From: Ignavibacteriota bacterium
Lineage (GTDB): Bacteria > Bacteroidota > Ignavibacteria > Ignavibacteriales > Melioribacteraceae
Direction of reading: 5' to 3'
DNA: 33,850 nucleotides
Assembly (NCBI GenBank): GCA_002698995.1
Contig: PAAX01000016.1
Span: 1-33,850 of the forward strand
The notes below the pieces were generated by a model. The model was not told where the DNA came from, searched no databases, and saw only the letters and a program-made list of their open reading frames with translations. Shown here in pieces: positions 1 through 7,956 of this stretch (position 1 is its first letter; each line of letters begins with the position of its first letter). Position numbers and translations under genes: made by a program.

Positions 1-1
1 T

Positions 2-352
2 AGGGATAATATTTACTTTATTATCCCTTCATTTCTTTTTCTCACATATTTAAATTTTTTCATACTTAGTGCAAAGGCAAGCAATTCATTTCACATGTTT
101 TCATCAGCAGTATTTTTAACTTTTTTTATGATCAAATTTTTTAGAAAACTTTACTTAAGAAATACATTCTCGCTATTCTATGCATTAATGTTTTCTTATT
201 TTCTCCTTACTTTTACAAAATATATAAACGCGATAACCTTCAATATTGATAATGTTGTAATGTATTTTATGAACACGGCAATTCAAATATTAATTGGACT
301 ATACCTTCTCAAATACACCCACTTGGACAATAATTTTCAAATAAGAAAGTAA
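2..352 (+). CDS. Partial multi-pass membrane protein, function unknown
   Basis: The reading frame is open from base 2 of the window, so the gene probably begins upstream; the first ATG inside it (base 95) has no ribosome-binding site before it. The visible part is about 116 residues with roughly four hydrophobic segments, the last ending in GLYLLKY before a short charged tail (DNNFQIRK). I see no catalytic motif and cannot name a family. It is followed by a weak hairpin at 421-438. The open frame through 350 bases of AT-rich DNA supports real coding, but the start is not visible. Confidence 0.5.
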   Translation, partial: RDNIYFIIPSFLFLTYLNFFILSAKASNSFHMFSSAVFLTFFMIKFFRKLYLRNTFSLFYALMFSYFLLTFTKYINAITFNIDNVVMYFMNTAIQILIGLYLLKYTHLDNNFQIRK

Positions 353-420
353 ATTCACGTCAAGATTTTAAAACTATTCATTAATGTCTATCTTCTTTGT
401 TTTTTTAGTCAAGTATAAAA

Positions 421-445
421 ATCAGTATTTGTACTGATTTCTTTG
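421..445 (+). terminator. Weak hairpin terminator after the partial membrane protein
   Basis: ATCAGTA and TACTGAT form a perfect 7-bp stem with a TTTG loop (421-438), followed by TTTCTTT. The stem is AT-rich, so termination would be weak. Confidence 0.35.
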
Positions 446-491
446 CTGAATATCTTGTCTATATTACATAGAAATTACTTTAGGAGAAATT

Positions 492-713
492 TTGAGAAGA
501 TATAATGGAAGAATGAATGGTGAAAAATTCTTAGCTGATGCTCAAAACAATTTATTGCATAATTTAGATAAAGAGAAAAAAGAGTGTTGTATAAATAATG
601 TTATTTCTAGTAGAAATGAACTCCCATTTAAAACAATTGAGAATGCACTACTCCATAAAGACTATAAATTTTGTAAGTATTGTTTTGTAAAAATAGAATT
701 GGAAATTAGATAA
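492..713 (+). CDS. Small hypothetical protein with a C-terminal CxxC
   Basis: 73 residues if translation begins at TTG 492, which lies four bases after AGGAGA (482-487). The in-frame ATG at 513 (MNGEKF) is the alternative start but has a poorer site. The protein is hydrophilic and carries paired cysteines near the middle (ECC) and a C-terminal FCKYCF, which could bind a metal, but this is only a guess from the spacing. It stands alone, followed by about 200 bases without a clear gene. Family not recognised. Confidence 0.45.
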   Translation: MRRYNGRMNGEKFLADAQNNLLHNLDKEKKECCINNVISSRNELPFKTIENALLHKDYKFCKYCFVKIELEIR

Positions 714-905
714 GGACTGTGAGAATATTTGAAAAGTTTAATTTTAGTTCCCTTTGATAACTTTAAAAGTAGTACGCTATTATTTTAGCCTTTTTGTAAA
801 ATATTAAGATAAAATGTGGGGAGAGAAAATCAGCTCATATTTCTTATTTTTATTATATCTCAAATACTAAAAAAAATTTTGAGTCTATTTTTTTCAATTA
901 AATGG

Positions 906-934
906 AATAAAAAAAGGGGATTTAATAATCCCCC
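906..934 (-). terminator. Rho-independent terminator for the leftward small-gene group
   Basis: On the minus strand GGGGATT pairs with AATCCCC over a 4-base loop and is followed by a run of T. The hairpin includes the stop codon of the gene ending at 922. Confidence 0.75.
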
Positions 935-1290
935 TCCTCAAAGTTTTCGTTGAATTCTAAAATATCGTTTGCCATTGCTTGAGTAATTTTCTTAATATGC
1001 TGCGGGTCACTAGTTTCAGAAACAATTGAGTAATCAATTTGATTACTTTCGAATTTTTCTTCCAAATCTGGACTTATAAAAACATCTTTTCTTTTTGACA
1101 ATTTTTCATATCTAAGTTCTAGATATCTTTTACTGTCCATATTTGCATTCAATTTTTCGATAAATTTGATCTCATATAATCCTTTATGTGAAATGAGATC
1201 AACTGAAAGAAAACTAATATTCTCGGTATAATTCGGTTTTGATATTAGATTTTCTTCCTTATGTACTTTTTTTATTCTTCGATAATTCAT
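922..1290 (-). CDS. Hypothetical charged protein, 122 aa
   Basis: The start ATG follows a strong AAAGGAGGAA site (about 1293-1300). The protein is soluble, rich in Lys, Glu, Asn and Ile, with no signal peptide or membrane segment. It ends in an acidic tail (FEEGDY) directly at a strong terminator, so it is the last gene of a leftward run that begins with the 547-aa gene. The 95-base gap to the upstream coiled-coil gene holds a nested inverted repeat. I do not recognise a family. Confidence 0.6.
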   Translation of the reverse strand: MNYRRIKKVHKEENLISKPNYTENISFLSVDLISHKGLYEIKFIEKLNANMDSKRYLELRYEKLSKRKDVFISPDLEEKFESNQIDYSIVSETSDPQHIKKITQAMANDILEFNENFEEGDY

Positions 1291-1315
1291 TTCCTCCTTT
1301 TAGTGAATAAATATT

Positions 1316-1374
1316 GAATCTGTTAATTAAAACGGGACATTATAATAATGCCCATATATACTTATAACAGATTC
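1316..1374. repeat. Nested inverted repeat between two hypothetical genes
   Basis: Outer arms GAATCTGTTA (1316-1325) and TAACAGATTC (1365-1374) are perfect complements. Inside them GGGACATTA and TAATGCCC form a second stem with one bulged A. There is no T-run, so it is not a standard terminator. It could fold as RNA, be an operator, or be a short palindromic insertion. Confidence 0.6.
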
Positions 1375-1385
1375 ATCAACAAATT

Positions 1386-2042
1386 TTATTCTTCAGAAGA
1401 TTTTTTAAAATACTTTTTTTCAGTAAATCCTTCATTAACAGCTTTCTTTATGTCACTAACTGCATTTGTGTCATCTTTTCTATCTGCTTCATTTTGATCC
1501 ACTTTATTCAATTTCTCTAATTTTTTCATTTCAATCCTTCTTCTCATTTTTTCTGCTTCATATTTAATTCTCTGATTAGCTTTTTTTTTTAAATCTCTCT
1601 TCAAGATTCTAATTTCATCTTTCAGTTCTCTGATTTCATTATTAAGAATAGCAACATTTTTTTTGAGGACCTCTTTTTCACCTCCATCAATTTTTCTGTG
1701 TGAAGTAATTCCATCCTTTTTACGGATTTCATACTTTCTTTTTATATCTGCTCTTAAGTCATTTCGGTCTTTTGTTAATCGAAGAAGTTTTCCTTCTTTT
1801 TGTCTTTTTGTATTTAGTAATTGAGCTATTTTTTTACTATCTGGCTTTCTAAAGGAATAATTCACTTTGTTATTTTGGTTTTCGTTCGATTCGTTATTGT
1901 CGCTGTCAAAATCAATTACTTCGTTCATGTTATTTTCTCCTGTTTTATTTAGGTCTTCATTTGTTTTGTTATTCTGGATATTTAATTCACTAGGTTTAAA
2001 GTCTTCGCTTAAATCTTTTTGATTTTTTTTTGACTTATTCAT
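1386..2042 (-). CDS. Highly charged coiled-coil protein, 218 aa
   Basis: The start ATG follows AAGGAAGG at good spacing. Residues 1-65 are polar, Asn/Asp-rich and probably disordered. Residues about 75-190 are almost entirely Lys, Arg, Glu and Leu/Ile in a heptad-like pattern, with blocks such as LNNEIRELKDEIRILKRDLK, which predicts a long coiled coil. There is no signal peptide or transmembrane segment. It lies between the unrecognised 547-aa gene upstream and the 122-aa gene downstream, all leftward. A structural or nucleic-acid-binding role is possible given the basic charge, but the family is unknown. Confidence 0.6.
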   Translation of the reverse strand: MNKSKKNQKDLSEDFKPSELNIQNNKTNEDLNKTGENNMNEVIDFDSDNNESNENQNNKVNYSFRKPDSKKIAQLLNTKRQKEGKLLRLTKDRNDLRADIKRKYEIRKKDGITSHRKIDGGEKEVLKKNVAILNNEIRELKDEIRILKRDLKKKANQRIKYEAEKMRRRIEMKKLEKLNKVDQNEADRKDDTNAVSDIKKAVNEGFTEKKYFKKSSEE

Positions 2043-2352
2043 ATGATTTCCTTCCTTTTTTGTTTTTTTATAGTTATTAGTTTTACTTAATTCATTATTT
2101 TATAATTTTTTAGGTTTCACTGTTACCTCTTTTTTAATATTATTTTTTTGTTAGTTAAGTGAAAATAATTGTCATCGGATTTCTTTTTTTAATTGATAAT
2201 ATTTTTTGATTTCTGTCATTATCAACTCCCTCCTTATTATTAATAGTTAATCATTGATTATACTTACAAAATAATATTATATAAGGGTAGCATCAGCTAC
2301 TGGTAAACAGTAGCATTTAATGAACTTTACGACTGTTAATTTTAAGGTAGTT
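2043..2352. other. 310-bp gap with a possible 15-codon leader ORF and a small hairpin
   Basis: On the minus strand AAGGAGGGAG (about 2226-2235) sits six bases before an ATG at 2219 that opens a 15-residue frame ending at 2172 (MTEIKKYYQLKKEIR). The site is better than that of either neighbouring gene. A second GTG mini-frame of six codons follows. At 2296-2314 GCTACTG and CAGTAGC form a perfect 7-bp stem with loop GTAAA, about 40 bases after the end of the 547-aa gene; it has no T-run. The rest is AT-rich with nothing else recognisable. Confidence 0.35.
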
Positions 2353-3996
2353 TTATAAAGAAAAGCCGGTAATGGTGATGTCTATTTCGTTTGCGTGGGT
2401 TAAATAATAAGAATAGTTTTCGAACTTTATATATTTCTCAAAAATTATGTTAAGCCCTTTTTTTTCCTTAATACCTTTTAATGATTTTCTAACTGCATCT
2501 GAGGCATTTTTATTTTTATCAATTATTGAAGCACTTGGATTTTCAGTTTCTCCAAGATGTTTATACACGGCTTCTTTTATATCAATTACATGAACTTTTT
2601 TGTTTGTCTTTTTGAATAGTTCGATAAGGGCAGCAAGATAGTGAAGAGATATAGAGTTCATTTTAAAGTTAGCTTCATAATTGTTAAAAGTAATACGTCT
2701 ATAATTATCAGTGATTTCAATATTCAACTTATCTTTCATAAGTGTATATGGTGAGTCATTAATAAGTGATTTATACTTGGCTATAAATGTAATCCAGAAT
2801 TCATCATTTGAAGTGAGATCTTCATATGATATTTTGTTCATAGTTCTGATCGTTTGATTTAATGCATCGAGATCAATAGTATCGCCGAAAAAATCTTTTA
2901 ATAAATTATTTTCTATCAGATTATGTAAAAATGCATCATTTACTGTCCGATCGTATCTACTTCTTTCTCTTAATAACGCAATCAAAATGCCTGTAAATTT
3001 TTTCTTTATTTCATCCTTGGTTGGTAAATCAACTTTCTCATATTCTTGAAAATACCGTTCAATACTTAAATCAGATCCTTCTAATATTATATAATCATTC
3101 TCATTTTTTCTTTTTAACTGTGAAGAAAGTTGATGCAAATTATGGTTCTGAGTACTTTCTAAATTTAGGATCAATATAGAGCTGCCAACATCAGACAGAT
3201 TTGGAAAACCCATCTTCAAATCATAATGCGCAATTGAACCATCGCCAAATAACTTGTTTGAACTCTTTTTGGCAATAAAAACATCTGAACCATAAAAAAA
3301 TATTCTTCTATTTTCATTACGCATTAATTCTGTAAAATCATTATTAAACCCTTCCTTAAAATTTTCAAGAAAAGTCGGCGGTCTGTAATTTCTTATATGT
3401 TCGTGGCTAATTTTATTTTTGCTAATATTTCCTTTTAACCTCTTTACACCATTATTTACATTAATAAGAACTGATTTGTCTATAAACCTTAATTCATTTT
3501 TACTTTCATGAGTTTTTTGAAGCCGGATAATTACTTTACCAAAATTAACGTTTAAGCTATTCTTTGAGACTTCAGATAAATTGTTATAAAAGAGTAAAAA
3601 ATCATCATCTTGATTATCGCTGCTATATTGAGCAATATTTTTATTGGATTCAATTTCTAATTCAGCAATAAGTTTTTCTATTTTAGTTTTCTTATCTTCG
3701 TCAAAAAAATATTCTTCAGTAGGTAATCTTTGATTTAAGTCATCAAAAATTTCAGAATCAATATAGTTTGAAAGGTCCGCTTTGAAGTTTATCAATGCCT
3801 CTCTATACTTTTGTTTTTGTGAAGAAGAGGAAAGTGATCCAAAAACTCTTATAGCTGTTAAGTCATCTAAATGTTCATTCGGTAGGTCATAGAGGAACTT
3901 ATATATTTCAAGAGCTTGAGTTAAGGGATAGGACTGAAACTTCTCAAATTTTTCAAAGCCTTCAGGTATATTTTTTAGCTCCCAAAATAGATACAT
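2353..3996 (-). CDS. Unrecognised 547-aa protein
   Basis: A large soluble protein with no signal peptide and no membrane segment. Visible features: an acidic stretch near residues 95-135; a middle region with strand-like segments such as RRIFFYGSDVFIAKK (about 230-245) and SSILILNLES (about 270-280); and a C-terminal part with SLHYLAALIELFKKTNKK followed by a basic helix and FEKYIKFENYSYYL, which could be a winged-helix-like DNA-binding domain. I see no Walker, nuclease or kinase motif. It is divergent from the ROK-like gene, with only 62 bases between the two starts, so the two probably share a control region and may work together. Function unknown. Confidence 0.65.
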   Translation of the reverse strand: MYLFWELKNIPEGFEKFEKFQSYPLTQALEIYKFLYDLPNEHLDDLTAIRVFGSLSSSSQKQKYREALINFKADLSNYIDSEIFDDLNQRLPTEEYFFDEDKKTKIEKLIAELEIESNKNIAQYSSDNQDDDFLLFYNNLSEVSKNSLNVNFGKVIIRLQKTHESKNELRFIDKSVLINVNNGVKRLKGNISKNKISHEHIRNYRPPTFLENFKEGFNNDFTELMRNENRRIFFYGSDVFIAKKSSNKLFGDGSIAHYDLKMGFPNLSDVGSSILILNLESTQNHNLHQLSSQLKRKNENDYIILEGSDLSIERYFQEYEKVDLPTKDEIKKKFTGILIALLRERSRYDRTVNDAFLHNLIENNLLKDFFGDTIDLDALNQTIRTMNKISYEDLTSNDEFWITFIAKYKSLINDSPYTLMKDKLNIEITDNYRRITFNNYEANFKMNSISLHYLAALIELFKKTNKKVHVIDIKEAVYKHLGETENPSASIIDKNKNASDAVRKSLKGIKEKKGLNIIFEKYIKFENYSYYLTHANEIDITITGFSL

Positions 3997-4058
3997 TTCT
4001 TTTTGAATAGTTCCTTATTTTTAATGTTAAAGGTAATAAAAATTACAGATAGGAATTA

Positions 4059-5153
4059 ATGAATTTAGCAATTCACTGTGCCGGCGATATTACTACTGTT
4101 GGTGTAGAAAAAGAAGAAAAGATTAAATTTATTAATCTCCCCTCCAAATATCTTTTCAGTAATCCCAATGTATTTACAGATCGACTGATTAATATATTGT
4201 CGGATAAATTACAAATACTAGATAATTATCCCTTTGAAAATGCTGTAATTTCTGTTAGTGGTGAAATCAAAGGGACAAGAATATTACTGAGTGATTTTCT
4301 TAACAAGATCTCTCTTACTGATGGATTTACCGGATTCGATTTTGGAGCTGCTCTTAAAAATCTTTCATATAATACTTTTCTTATCAATGACATTGAGACC
4401 TATTCGCACGGTATAATTAAATCCGGAAAATTAGACACCTATTCTCTTCTATTAGTTAAGGATCATTTTGTGGGATCAAGTTTTATTATAAATGATAGTT
4501 TTGCAGTTCTTGACTGGAACCAGTTTAATAGCTGGGGATTAGGATTTAACCCAAATAAACACATCGGAAATATTCTTATCGATGATATTTTATTTGATGA
4601 TATTCGAAACATCACAGAAGAATACACAGATAGATTTATTGATTTCATAAAACTTATTATTGATAAACAGAAAAAGAATTCGATTAATATTACCAATGTA
4701 ATCTTTCTATCAGAGGACATAGATTTAATTGATGATAAAAAACTAAGATTAGAATACCCCGAAATTATTTTTTACATAGATAAACTTTATAAACCCAATT
4801 ACTCTATTCAAGTCAACGGATGTTTTACGTCTCTGAAACAGAATAACGATGATTTGAATGATTCTATTAATAAGTTCTTTGAAGGCGTTCTTCCTTTAGA
4901 TAACAGCTTTTTACAAAAAGCATTTGATTTTATCTCCGGCAAAAAAATTGATCAAGTTGTTTACTGTGCGGAGGGGGGGAAAGAACTTCGGAAATTGAAC
5001 ACAAGTTCAGAGTTTTTTTCACATTTTAATGAAACAAAACCATTTGCAAATCCAGATAACTATTATTTATTCAATTTTGACGATAATCAGAAATTAAAAG
5101 TAAAACTAAGACACATTGATGAAGAAAATTTTCTAAAAAAGATAAAATTTTAA
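4059..5153 (+). CDS. ROK/ASKHA-fold protein lacking kinase motifs (possible pseudokinase)
   Basis: 364 residues. The order of segments resembles ROK sugar kinases: an N-terminal strand-turn (LAIHCAGDITTVGV, where kinases have DxGGT), then NAVISVSGEIKG (61-72, like the usual GIxxPG segment), LINDIETYSHG (108-118, like NDxxxAxxGE), and LLLVKDHFVGSSFIIND (130-146, where GTGxGGG is expected). The phosphate-binding glycines are mostly gone, and there is no Cys-rich zinc site. If the fold is right it is probably a sensor or scaffold and not an active kinase. The resemblance is by eye and uncertain. It carries a 7-G run at 4973-4979, inside codons for EGGK. Divergent from the 547-aa gene. Confidence 0.4.
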   Translation: MNLAIHCAGDITTVGVEKEEKIKFINLPSKYLFSNPNVFTDRLINILSDKLQILDNYPFENAVISVSGEIKGTRILLSDFLNKISLTDGFTGFDFGAALKNLSYNTFLINDIETYSHGIIKSGKLDTYSLLLVKDHFVGSSFIINDSFAVLDWNQFNSWGLGFNPNKHIGNILIDDILFDDIRNITEEYTDRFIDFIKLIIDKQKKNSINITNVIFLSEDIDLIDDKKLRLEYPEIIFYIDKLYKPNYSIQVNGCFTSLKQNNDDLNDSINKFFEGVLPLDNSFLQKAFDFISGKKIDQVVYCAEGGKELRKLNTSSEFFSHFNETKPFANPDNYYLFNFDDNQKLKVKLRHIDEENFLKKIKF

Positions 5154-5248
5154 CAAAAAATTTTACTTTTACACCAAAAATCTGTATAACTGATTGTAAT
5201 TAAAGGGTTTACAGCTACTATAAAATGGTCACATCCATTTCATCTCAA

Positions 5249-5269
5249 GTCAATCTTTCGTCAATCTTT
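5249..5269. repeat. Tandem GTCAATCTTT repeat
   Basis: Two exact copies of GTCAATCTTT (5249-5258, 5260-5269) at an 11-base period, in the 171-base gap between the convergent ROK-like and repressor genes. The spacing of one helical turn would suit a DNA-binding protein such as an integrase arm site or a repressor, but nothing proves it. Confidence 0.35.
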
Positions 5270-5324
5270 ATGTGATCCTCATGTCATGTTAGCTTAATCT
5301 TATATTGAGTTTAAGTTAAGGTCT

Positions 5325-5765
5325 TCATCTTCTTGCTGTTATGTAATTCTTATATCTAGCTTTAAAGGCTGAATCTAATTCATGATTTTTATCAAATTCA
5401 TCAAGTATTGATTGTCCAATATTATTTCTGATAAATCGAGCAAACCTGTTAATCAATTCATCCTGATCCTTTGCTTTTTCAATTTTTAATTCATCCTCAA
5501 AAGCTGTTAGTGCATTTCGATTTTGGACTCTTAAATTAGTTATCCAGCTGTTTGAGAACTTTGAATTACTATTAATCTTTGATACAAGTATTTCTATCGT
5601 CTCTATATCTTCTTCTAAAACATTTGAACATTTTCTAATTAATTCGGGACTAAACTCTCGTCTTCCATTTTCCAAATGTGAATAGTACGATGCCGAAATG
5701 CCCATTTTTGCCGCAAGATCTCTTACAGTTAAATTCTTGGATTTTCTTAAGATTTGTAATGTCAT
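5325..5765 (-). CDS. XRE-family transcriptional regulator (probable element repressor)
   Basis: The N-terminus is a clear Cro/C1-type helix-turn-helix: LRKSKNLTVRDLAAKMGISA, followed by YYSHLENGRR (about residues 5-35). The remaining ~85 residues are helical and variable, as in element-borne repressors. I place the start at ATG 5765, which has GGAG (5771-5774) five bases upstream; an in-frame ATG five codons earlier has no such site. It is divergent from the excisionase-integrase pair across about 220 bases that hold the pair's promoter, which is the usual layout for a repressor controlling excision genes. That regulatory role is an inference. Confidence 0.8.
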   Translation of the reverse strand: MTLQILRKSKNLTVRDLAAKMGISASYYSHLENGRREFSPELIRKCSNVLEEDIETIEILVSKINSNSKFSNSWITNLRVQNRNALTAFEDELKIEKAKDQDELINRFARFIRNNIGQSILDEFDKNHELDSAFKARYKNYITARR

Positions 5766-5859
5766 TTTATCTCCATTCATGATATTATTCTAGTTAAATT
5801 CACTGAAAAAAACAACAATAATTGTATAATATAAACATGATTTTGTAATTTTACTTTTA

Positions 5860-5888
5860 TTGACATTAATAAAATTATTTTGTATACT
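5860..5888 (+). promoter_or_regulatory. Near-consensus promoter for the excisionase-integrase operon
   Basis: TTGACA (5860-5865), a 17-base spacer and TATACT (5883-5888). Transcription from about 5895 would give a leader of some 93 bases to the ATG at 5988. The leader contains CACAA/TTGTG arms but no obvious Shine-Dalgarno. Confidence 0.7.
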
Positions 5889-5987
5889 TGTATATAAATA
5901 TTTGAACTTATTTGTCCCACCGAAAGGTCTTACCCGAAAACACAATTTAATTTGTGGAATAAGTAAGTAGCTATCTATTTAACTTTT

Positions 5988-6296
5988 ATGGAAAGTAAAG
6001 ATGAATTAAGACTTTACTCTCTTAGCGAAGCTGCTAAGTTCTTGGGTATAAGTCGGATGACTCTTTCCAATTTAATAGATTGTGGTAAAATTGATTTTAT
6101 CAATTCCCCCACAGGAAAGCGAAAACAATTTACAGAAAAAATTCTGCGAAACTATTTAGAAAATCAAAAAAATCGATTGCCAGAACTTACCAGAAGAATG
6201 GAAGATGTGAAAGTTTCTAATTCTGGAATCTCTGAATTCGATTTAAATAAAATTTTCGATAAGATTAGATATGAGGTGCTAGATGCTAAAAAATAA
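5988..6296 (+). CDS. Excisionase-like MerR/HTH_17 DNA-binding protein
   Basis: 102 residues. Residues about 8-55 form a winged helix of the excisionase type: YSLSEAAKFLGISRMTLSNL followed by a wing around SPTGKRKQFTEKILRNYL. The gene overlaps the integrase start by 14 bases, so the two are translationally coupled, and the pair shares the promoter at 5860-5888. In such pairs the small protein bends DNA at the attachment site and directs excision or regulates the integrase. The C-terminal third is variable and not assigned. No clear Shine-Dalgarno precedes the ATG. Confidence 0.75.
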   Translation: MESKDELRLYSLSEAAKFLGISRMTLSNLIDCGKIDFINSPTGKRKQFTEKILRNYLENQKNRLPELTRRMEDVKVSNSGISEFDLNKIFDKIRYEVLDAKK

Positions 6297-7371
6297 TAGT
6301 AATAACATTTACGTAAATAAAGGTAAATACTATATTCGCTTTTATGATCCTACCGAGAGTAAATACAAATCAAAATCAACTGGATTATTGGCGATTAAAG
6401 AAAATTTAGGTTCTGCTATTGAAATAAGAGACAAATTTTTTGAAGAAATTAAGAAAATAAAAAAAGTACTTAATGAAACTAAAAATTCTTCGGAATCTAT
6501 TAGTGAGGCTAAAAAGCAATTTCTAAAAATTAATAACAATAAATCTGATAGCTCTAAGTGGTCTTACAACCAGATGTTTAGGCATCTAGAAACTATTATT
6601 AACTTTCAATCAAATTGTAATGCTCTGAATAAAATTAAATCCGAAGAATTTGTACTATATCTTAGGAATTTAGAGTTACAGCAGAATACAAAATTCAATC
6701 TATTCAAATCCTTTAAGAAGTTTTTGAATTTTCTTTTTGAGTATGATTATATTTATAGACACTTTAAAATCAATAAAGACGTAGCAATAAAGCAGGAAGT
6801 TAAACCTCCAGTTATATTTTCTGATAATGATATTGAGTTAATAATTAGTAATCTTAATCCTACAGCCAATGTTTATAAAGATAAATTTGGTTATTTTAGA
6901 AGCCCAAATAGCAATTTCATTACTGCAATTTTTGTTTTGTATTACACCGGGTTAAGACCTTCAGACTTTTTATATTGGAAAGTTTCTGATATTGATCTTA
7001 ATAATAGAACAGTAGCTTATCATTCCCCTAAAGTAAATACATATAATAACATCCCTTTGCACCCAAAGTTAATTCCAATCTTAAGAACTAGGATTTCTGA
7101 GGTTAACTCAGGTAGAATTTTTGAATATACTAATGAAAAAAATTTAGGGCATGCTTTCAAAAGATTTCTTAAGGCTTTAAATATTGATAGACCGGAATAT
7201 ACTCTCAGAACCTTTAGAAAACATTTTATATCTCTTATGCAAAAACAAAAAATGCCTATTACAATGGTTGCCAAGTTAGTTGGTCACAAAAAAATTGAAA
7301 CTACAAATAAATATTACACTTACTTTTCTACAGAGGATATGTCCAATGAATTAGAGAAAATCAAATTTTAA
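6283..7371 (+). CDS. Tyrosine recombinase / integrase
   Basis: 362 residues, with an N-terminal arm-binding region (about 1-80), a core-binding SAM-like domain (about 85-165) and a C-terminal catalytic domain. Catalytic residues visible: Arg225 (YTGLRPSDF), Lys250 (HSPK), the box II motif TLRTFRKH with Arg312 (the usual His at position -3 is Arg309), His335 (LVGHKK) and the likely nucleophile Tyr344. The missing box II His is an allowed variation in some integrases, so the enzyme is probably active. It overlaps the excisionase gene and ends just before a strong hairpin terminator. It lies about 17 kb from the tRNA-Asp att fragment in this window, which is unusual for a tRNA-targeting integrase. 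Confidence 0.9.
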   Translation: MLKNNSNNIYVNKGKYYIRFYDPTESKYKSKSTGLLAIKENLGSAIEIRDKFFEEIKKIKKVLNETKNSSESISEAKKQFLKINNNKSDSSKWSYNQMFRHLETIINFQSNCNALNKIKSEEFVLYLRNLELQQNTKFNLFKSFKKFLNFLFEYDYIYRHFKINKDVAIKQEVKPPVIFSDNDIELIISNLNPTANVYKDKFGYFRSPNSNFITAIFVLYYTGLRPSDFLYWKVSDIDLNNRTVAYHSPKVNTYNNIPLHPKLIPILRTRISEVNSGRIFEYTNEKNLGHAFKRFLKALNIDRPEYTLRTFRKHFISLMQKQKMPITMVAKLVGHKKIETTNKYYTYFSTEDMSNELEKIKF

Positions 7372-7375
7372 ATAT

Positions 7376-7402
7376 GCCGGAATTTAATTCCGGCTTTTTT
7401 TT
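7376..7402 (+). terminator. Rho-independent terminator after the integrase
   Basis: GCCGGAAT (7376-7383) and ATTCCGGC (7387-7394) with a TTA loop, followed by eight T. The loop is also the stop codon of the convergent recombinase-like gene. Confidence 0.85.
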
Positions 7403-7953
7403 ATGATTGAATAACATGCCGATCTTGATACATTTGTTACTTTTGCAATTTGATTAACCGATATACCAGCACTTCTTAATTCTAATATTTTTAGAACTGT
7501 ACTATGTTTTAATTCCGGCCTTCCTCTCCCTCTAGCATTAATAGTTTTTCTTTGTCGATAATTACAATTTTCATGTCTACCGTCAGAAATCAGCCTTAGC
7601 AGTTTAATAAAATTCTTCCCCCCTTTATTTCTTGTATCGATTTGATCTTTAATGGAAATAAATTCCTTATTATTATTTGCTATGATTTGAAAAATCTTTA
7701 TAAGTTCCTTAGGAATACTCATAAATCTTTCAAAACTCCAAATAATTAAAACATCAAAATCTCCTATCTGCATTCTTTTTATAAATTTTTTATACCCGGC
7801 TAGTGGATCTGTTAAATCATTTATTGGAACATCGAAATAATATCCGGACAATTCCATTTTCTCCTTCTCAATAAATTTTTCAATTGCATTAATCTGTTTA
7901 TAATAATGATTATTTGTCCTCTTAGCTGAATAATAATATATAGCTCTTAACAT
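7384..7953 (-). CDS. Degenerate serine recombinase (resolvase-like), probably catalytically dead
   Basis: 189 residues with the full resolvase layout: an N-terminal catalytic fold, a region resembling the E helix ending in ARGRGRP (about 140-146), and a C-terminal helix-turn-helix (ILELRSAGISVNQIAKVTNV). The active site is altered. Where resolvases have YxRVS, this protein has YYYSAKR, placing Lys11 at the nucleophile position (Ser9 is two residues away). The DRLxRS motif reads ERFMSI, keeping one Arg (76) and losing the second. It may therefore act as a DNA-binding regulator or be decaying. Start ATG 7953 has GGAGGT at good spacing, but that site lies in an inverted repeat. It follows the primase operon on the same strand. 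Confidence 0.7.
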   Translation of the reverse strand: MLRAIYYYSAKRTNNHYYKQINAIEKFIEKEKMELSGYYFDVPINDLTDPLAGYKKFIKRMQIGDFDVLIIWSFERFMSIPKELIKIFQIIANNNKEFISIKDQIDTRNKGGKNFIKLLRLISDGRHENCNYRQRKTINARGRGRPELKHSTVLKILELRSAGISVNQIAKVTNVSRSACYSIIKKSRN

Positions 7954-7956
7954 ATG

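Noticed and set aside
2296-2314. Hairpin as terminator for the 547-aa gene
   Set aside because: A perfect 7-bp stem but no T-run on either strand.
5797-5810. Shared 13-mer AAATTCACTGAAA with 23869-23882 as att or terminal repeat
   Set aside because: Short exact matches of this length are expected by chance in AT-rich DNA of this size.
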